Shown here one piece after another: positions 58,028 through 64,000 of a DNA stretch of 64,000 nt (within the stretch, counting starts at the first letter, position 1; each line of letters starts with the position of its first letter). The DNA comes from Sambucus nigra (lineage: Eukaryota > Streptophyta > Magnoliopsida > Dipsacales > Adoxaceae). The stretch is from contig OX422222.1 in assembly GCA_949130495.1 (NCBI GenBank), positions 272,976,109 through 273,040,108 of the forward strand, given 5' to 3'. A program made the position numbers and the translations under genes. Under the pieces are notes generated by a model. The model searched no databases and had not been told where the DNA came from. It saw only the letters and a program-made list of their open reading frames with translations.

Positions 58028-60187
58028 TCAAATAGGCATTATCATACCTATAATATAATATCGACAAGGTACTCACACTACCCTTCGATAATTTTCATAC
58101 GTAGAATTATATCTCTCAAATCCTACGTATTAAAATATTATGAATTTACTTCCTTAATTTAATTAACCCCGAGCCTCACTCCTTACTCAAGGTTCAAATA
58201 GGTTTTTCCTTAACATTTTATTCAGTAATAAATCACTAAAATCCTACTGGTCCATATCATCTTATCTCCCGAATTACCACAAATTAACTCTCCTTTAATT
58301 AGGGTTATAACCGATTGTTTCTAATCTCTTATAAACACATTTGCTATCAACTAAGATTGAATACCATAATCACATGGCTCATAGTCTATAGTGTTTCATG
58401 CATACTATATGACTTATCAACATCCTCGCATCCTATAACATATCTCCACTCCCGACGTCGTTAAGGTTCATGCGCGGAGCGTCTCGCAAAGCGAAATCCA
58501 AACAAGGAACCCCTTCAATACACTACTACTTAAATTTGTCGATCGTGGAGGTCCGTCAACTTCAAATACGCAACCGGGATAACCTCATCCCCCTCTTTCA
58601 ACTAAATTTGGTCTGAACTCCCATCTCTATCCAGGAGCCATACCATTAAGCACTTTCACTACACTAAGTCCTTGCGTAATCAATAATGATCTTAAACGCA
58701 GTCCTTGATGTTCATATTGTAACCCTAAGGTAACCCAGGTGTTATATTAACTCTCCCCTACTGGACCTATCCTTAATCCTCATGCATACCAATTAGAATC
58801 CAACACATGAATCTAGCAACCCAAATTTCTTTCAACTTAATTATCATAATTCTAATCAATTAAATCCCAATCAAATCAATTCAATTCTTAAATAGGGCTT
58901 ACTGAACCTCCCTAAGTCCCATTATACCCAATTAATAATCACCAAAGATTTAGAAAATGTTTGGGATATGAACAAGTATTAAAAGAAATAACTTCATCAA
59001 TTCTGGGGAGGTCGATCGATCGAAGGCAGGGGGTCGATTGATCGATCGCCCAGATAACACCACAATTTTCTGCATTTCTTCTACTACGGGTTTCATCACT
59101 TTTGATCATTCAAACCTTCATATTAACATCCCAAATTCTATATAATCCTTACTACATGATATAGCAACATATGTGAATGATTTTTAATGCTCTGAACATC
59201 CTAGAATCATCAAGAGTTTGAATTAAAAGCATATATTCATCCTATTTTTCCAGAAAATTATATACATGATATCTTCAAGAATACACCATTGATTCTCAGA
59301 ATTTATTCAACATATTTATGATATTTTATGGATTACTATCTACCTATAACATGAGTTTGATTCCTATAAACTTCCATTTTTCAGAAATCCATTAACAACT
59401 ATTCTTTTTATCTTCCAAACATGTAAAATCTCATCTTTTTATAACTATTCTAACATGGACAATATACAAACTTAGATTGAAATTATCAAACACTTGCCTC
59501 TAATGAAGATATGATCCTTTGGAGTTTAATAATGCAGGTGGTTCTCCCTTTCTCCGGCCAACTTCCGGTGGTGGTTGGTGGTGGTGACCTTTGACCTTTT
59601 GTTCTCCTCCTTCCCAAGCAAACTTCTCTTCTTCCAAGTAACCTTTCACTCTCTCAAGAAGATGACCTCTCAATTTTGTGTAGAAGTGATGAATGAATCC
59701 ACACACAACTAATCTCTAAATATTTATAATAGGACAAAATCTGAAATCACTATTTATCCCCCTTGTAAAATGACCAAAATGCCCTTTTGGATTGTCTTTT
59801 CATTTCCAAATGACCCGAGACTCAAAACTAACATCCAGATAGACTTTTTTGACTATTTCAACCCTTACGGATGCAACGATGCAGTCAAAATAACTATAAG
59901 GTCGATATAAAAATAAGTTTCTTATTTAATCTCACAATTTAGTCCCGACACGTCCCATACCGCGTTCGACTAAAAATTCAGATTACTGAATTAATAACTC
60001 ACAGCAATATCAATAACACCACATTCATATATTACCTAAATATCTTTAAGTAATGCTCAGAATCATTTGTTTTAATATCCACAATTCGGATAAAACCCAA
60101 TTGAATTAATTTATAATAAAATCCAATTAATCCATTAATTTAAAATATAACCCATTTTAAAAGTCATTAAAATCACGGGGTATTACA
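58028..60187 (-). repeat. S2 LTR, 5' segment
   Basis: Rest of solo LTR S2, to its minus-strand start at 60187. Frame 59500-59706 is LTR sequence, not a gene. Confidence 0.8.
58977..59048 (-). promoter_or_regulatory. Palindrome cluster plus TATA-like box, S2
   Basis: Two blocks at 59012-59048, the second partly decayed (TCGATTGATCGATCG). On the minus strand TTTTAATA (58984-58977) is 28 bp downstream. Confidence 0.5.
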
Positions 60188-60192
60188 TATTA

Positions 60193-62549
60193 CTCCCGTA
60201 TCATCTTCTATAAAGGATCAAAACCTCTATTGTATTTTTAACTTGCAATAATTTAGTGCATACATCATCCATGTTAGTTTAGAATTGGAGAATAACCTTG
60301 AAAAATGATGAAGCAAGGGATTTGAAGAATTAAAATCTTAATCTTGGTAGGTTTTGCATGTAGTTTAACTTCTGAGAATATAGCAGCCACAAAATTATGA
60401 TCCATGGGTAGAGAATTATGAAATTATATTGAGTTATATTATGTTCTTGGAGAAAATAGGAGAACTAGGGTTTTTTATGAAAAATATATGATTTGATCCA
60501 AAAAATTATCTCCCCGTTGTGATTTGATGATTCTAAAACGTTGGAACTGTATTTATGTTGATATGATGCTAGGAATAAATATTTGGGAGTTTGGGACATT
60601 ATAGTAGAGGATTTGAGGGTTACGTTTGATGAAACCCGTAGGTAAAATTATGCAGAATTATAATACCTGATGGATCGATCGATCGACCCATGAATGTCGA
60701 TCGATCGACTGGATCGATCGATCAACCCTTTCCCCCGATCGATCGACTCCTCCGGATTTTTGTAGATTATTTCCCTTTAAGGTTTGACAAATACCAAGCT
60801 TGTAAGAACTCTTAGGGGGTTTAATAGAATATTGTGGAACTTGGTTAAGGTCAATAGGATTGTAGTTTATTCCCAGAAAATGTTATACCTTTTGGGATTA
60901 AATATGATACTTATGGATGTTTACCGAGTGAGGTACTATCAGAAACTTTATAAATTAGGAATGAAATTGGGATGAATGATAACTTAAGGTTAAGAACAAT
61001 AGAAGAGTAACTTTGAATTACTGAGATAACCTTAGGGACTAGTGGGTGACTAAGTAACCTTTTAGGGTAGGTTTAAGTATTCAGACTTACACGACGAGAG
61101 TTGTTGCACTAAACATATTACGTGGAATATTCGGGATGATACTATGATATGTATGATACTTAAGATATAGGGTTGGTGTATACCTATATTAATATGATGA
61201 TTACCTAAGTTGTGTGATTACATAGTGTATGGGTTATTATGTATATGACATACCTCCCATACTCGCTATCACGGGAGGTTGATTTTCGTGAGAGGACCAA
61301 CTTATCTTTGTGTGACTTAAGGGGAATTTAGATTGGTACCTCAAGGACATAGGACTGTGAATGACTTATTTGTGAGTTCATAAGTTAGCTGACCATAGGA
61401 GCATAGGTATGTTCATGACCCATGGGTATGTGAACTATGTTCGCCTCCAATATGTGTGATTTGTATTGAGACAGTTCCTGAGCAATTCGGAACGCGTGAT
61501 CCTTATATGAGTGATCCTTATGTACGTGATGTACTTGGATTAGATAGAAGAGTATGCGTGCATTGCAACTTAGCCTAGGGGTTCTATATATGTATATATG
61601 TACATAGAGTGATTTATATATATACTTGTGACTGGTTCACTGTTGTTTAGTTGATGCGAATAACTAAGATATTTAAATGGGTTAAAAATGTGAGAATTTA
61701 AATAGCACTTGAGATAAGTAATTTAATGGATATGAATGTGGGATATAACTATGACCTTTTAGGGTAATACGAGTAGGTGACCTATAGTAGAATGTTAAAA
61801 CAGGAGTTAGTATGGACTAGTTAGGTAATGGCATAACTAGGATGGGTTAAGGGTATACGTTAGGCGTGCACATTAGTGGAGGGGTGAGAAACTCATGTGA
61901 GAGTACGCAACTAACATGTATATAATATTCACTATTTAATACAATTAAACACTTGATGTTTTAAACGGTTTTCACCTCGGGCTCTGACCCATTTTCCTCC
62001 AAATCTATTTTGTTTTGTAAAAACCTTTTAGAAGCCCAGCCACAGGGATGCCAAGCATAGGAGTTCCATTTTGACGACGTGATGTAGCTGCTGTGGAAGC
62101 TACAGGATCTTGGTATTATACGCCTCCACATTTATCCTTGGTTCCTTCAGAGTCAATCATATCAGTTAGAGCATGTTGTCCATTCTTACTTAGATATTGT
62201 AGATGCGGACTTTCATTATTTCAAATATTGGTTTATTTATTCAGACTCTTGTATTGGGATTTTAATTTACTCTTGTATTATTATTGGAGTGTTTACTCCA
62301 TACTCAATTTATTTCATTACGTTGATTATTCATATGAGATTGTTTCTACGATTGATGAATGATAATTTAATTACTTGGATAATCATTAATTTAATTAATA
62401 AAATTTAGCATCTCTCTATTTTAAATATTAGGTGGCTAGTAAGTAACTAAGTATCTTCGACAGTGATGCTAAAACTGAACCAACTTTATATTCTATATTA
62501 ATTTAATAAATGAGTATCTACCCGATATTTAATTAGTCAGGGTGTCACA
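60193..62549 (+). repeat. S1 LTR, segment 3
   Basis: Continues S1 to its GTGTCACA end at 62549, followed by the second ATTCC. No gene; the 60784-60975 and 62093-62362 frames are LTR sequence. Confidence 0.82.
60673..60782 (+). promoter_or_regulatory. Palindrome cluster plus TATA-like box, S1
   Basis: Four TCGATCGA blocks at 60673-60747 and a weak TATA-like TTTAAGG at 60776-60782, about 30 bp downstream. Confidence 0.45.
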
Positions 62550-62554
62550 ATTCC

Positions 62555-63190
62555 ATATTAACCAAGCAAGGAAACTAAGTTCAAACAAGCAAGACAAATC
62601 AATAAAAAAACTTCATAGCCCAAATAAAAAGTCCATAAACAAATCAAGAAAACTCGGATAGGAGTTAACAACCAATGCGAAAGCAAATTACGATCATACC
62701 TAACACATAACAATTATGTCAAAGTCAATCAACCCAGTTAGTTCATACCTAGGTAAGTAGCTCACTTTCTCAAGCTCCATCAACTTCAAAGACTATTAAT
62801 CGTGAAATCTAAGTCTCATAAATCAAACATGTTCACCCCGTCATAGCTCGTGAAAGTCTGATGTAAATCTTCAAATGCGGAAGCATTATTGTTACACTAC
62901 ACAACTATTAAGTACACAATAACTACACTACGCAACAACAACAACAATAACTAAACTAAAGAAATGAAATGAAATGGTTTTCTTTCTCTATCTACTCTCA
63001 ATTCTCAATATTTAAGGGTGAATACAAATGAGGGCCAAGGGGCCTATTTATAGGCGAGATTAGTTTGCTAATCAAGCTAATGCCCAAAATGACTAAAAAA
63101 GACAACTAATAACCAAAAATAACATATTAGTCCCAAATATACTTGAAAACTAATTAGACACTAAAAATAAAGGAAAATTACAATTAAACC
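62555..63190 (-). promoter_or_regulatory. Probable LTR promoter of a minus-strand element at the window edge
   Basis: The minus strand reads GCCTATAAATAGGCCCC at about 63060-63040 (TATA 63053-63046), then a leader rich in GAGAG and TTGTTGTTG, a layout common in plant LTRs. LTR ends were not found. The left part, beside the ATTCC target copy, is older DNA into which S1 inserted. Confidence 0.35.
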
Positions 63191-64000
63191 CTAAACTAAA
63201 AATGCAAAATAAAATATAGTAGTCTCGCATAGGCACAACCACACACCACGTGTGGCTTCATATCCCATATACAGCATTCTCCCTGTCTTCGAAAAAGCTC
63301 GTCCTTTGAGCTTGGAGGGTGAGCCATCAATGTCACAGGAACACACGTCGGTATAAGTGTTATCTTCCAAAGTAAAGAAAACTTCCAAATCAAATCCAAC
63401 ACGCAAATGGACCAGCTGAACTTTGATTAGACCCATAAGGACCTTCAACAAATGGGCTAATATACCCAAATCTCAACGATGCCTTCTTACAGAATCCGAG
63501 TAACCAAAAACTAACGACCACTCCCCCTTATCAACACCATAAGAACATGGTTGCAACTTGACTCGGTGGAACCTTGAATCTGACCAGACGGTAACTCCGA
63601 TAACCGCATTTTTGCGAGTGCGATGGTGAAATAAGAGAAATGAAGACAGCGACGTCCCGAAAAGTCGGGGCCAAAATGGTAAATAGTTGAAAAATGTATC
63701 CCAAGTGGGTACTTTCTCATAGAAGTCATATGTTGTGTCAAAGATTAACCGGAATAGAGGTCAATAGGGTGGGATCGGGTTGAAGTAGGGCGGGCCCATT
63801 TTGGGTTGAATTAACTTGTGGTTGGGCATTAATGAGTGGGGAAAGGTAAAAATTAGGGTTAGGAGGGGTGGGGATGGTTTATTGGATTTTCTTGAAGGGG
63901 GGTGGAGTTGGTCTTTGAGGGCAAGCAAAAGGGTTGGACGACAAATCCTATGAGTAGGCTGCCCTAGGGGTAAGAGGAAGGTTGTCTGGATAAAAAATAT
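63191..64000 (-). other. Unrecognised sequence, possibly the 3' coding end of a gypsy element
   Basis: Two minus frames of 76-92 codons (63741-63511 and 63469-63191) with a short LED and acidic stretch near 63360 that could be the tail of a gypsy polyprotein just upstream of the LTR promoter at 63050. No catalytic motif; the rest is G-rich and unassigned. Confidence 0.25.

Larger units (their letters stand above)
47867..60187 (-). mobile_element. S2: minus-strand Tekay-like solo LTR split by the Athila-like element
   Basis: On the minus strand it starts TGTAATACCCCGTGATTTT at 60187 and ends GGCGGGGTGTTACA at 47867. Without the inserted element it is about 3.47 kb. Flanks GATTA and TATTA differ by one base, a possible target duplication. 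No interior is attached, so it is a solo LTR, in opposite orientation to S1. Confidence 0.75.
23973..62549 (+). mobile_element. S1: Tekay-like solo LTR split by two nested insertions
   Basis: Three segments (23973-24591, 47836-47866, 60193-62549) total about 3005 bp, the length of a complete Tekay-like LTR. The first starts TGTAATACCCCGTATTTTTA and the last ends GGGTGTCACA. ATTCC flanks both ends exactly (23968-23972 and 62550-62554). No interior, PBS or polypurine tract belongs to it, so it is a solo LTR left by LTR-LTR recombination. The Tat element and solo LTR S2 interrupt it. Confidence 0.85.

Noticed and set aside
62550..64000. Host gene at the right edge
   Set aside because: The frames are short, lack recognisable domains and lie beside an LTR-like TATA promoter; a retroelement edge is at least as likely.

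Overview
The window reads as a heterochromatin-like intergenic stretch of a large flowering-plant nuclear genome. I see no host gene. More than 85% is LTR retrotransposon DNA, nested several layers deep, with plant-type lineages: Tekay-like chromovirus, Tat and Athila-like Ty3/gypsy, and a copia-like non-autonomous element. Nearly all coding regions are decayed. I could not run alignments; identities are judged by eye.

Region 1 (1-1859) is AT-rich and unassigned. Region 2 (1865-21380) is an old plus-strand Tekay-like element, Tk1, with about 3 kb LTRs. Its protease is split by a minus-strand copia-like element (5863-16132) in a three-LTR form: LTR, gag-only interior, LTR, gag-only interior, LTR. 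Region 3 (21381-23967) is microsatellite-bearing DNA without a gene.

Region 4 (23968-62554) is one nested block bounded by the duplicated target ATTCC. The outermost layer is a plus-strand Tekay-like solo LTR (S1). Two things sit in it. The first is a complete-length Tat element (24592-47830, target GTCAC) with gag, PR, RT, RNase H, a second archaeal-type RNase H, integrase, a 104-bp tandem array and an antisense ORF; a full minus-strand Tekay-like element (30724-41521) splits its integrase. The second is a minus-strand solo LTR (S2, 47867-60187), itself split by a young Athila-like non-autonomous element (49181-58022, target ATCAA) with two ORFs and no polymerase.

Region 5 (62550-64000) probably holds the edge of another minus-strand LTR element.

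Two cross-cutting signals stand out. First, all eight TATA-bearing LTR copies in the Tekay-like and Athila-like elements (five insertions) carry a cluster of TCGATCGA palindromes 27-49 bp upstream of a TATA-like box, in the element's own orientation. The pattern crosses lineages and keeps CpG-dense sequence in otherwise CpG-decayed DNA. Second, almost every in-frame stop in the pol and gag remains is TAG, TAA or TGA where Gln or Arg is expected, the pattern expected from deamination of methylated cytosine at CHG and CG sites.
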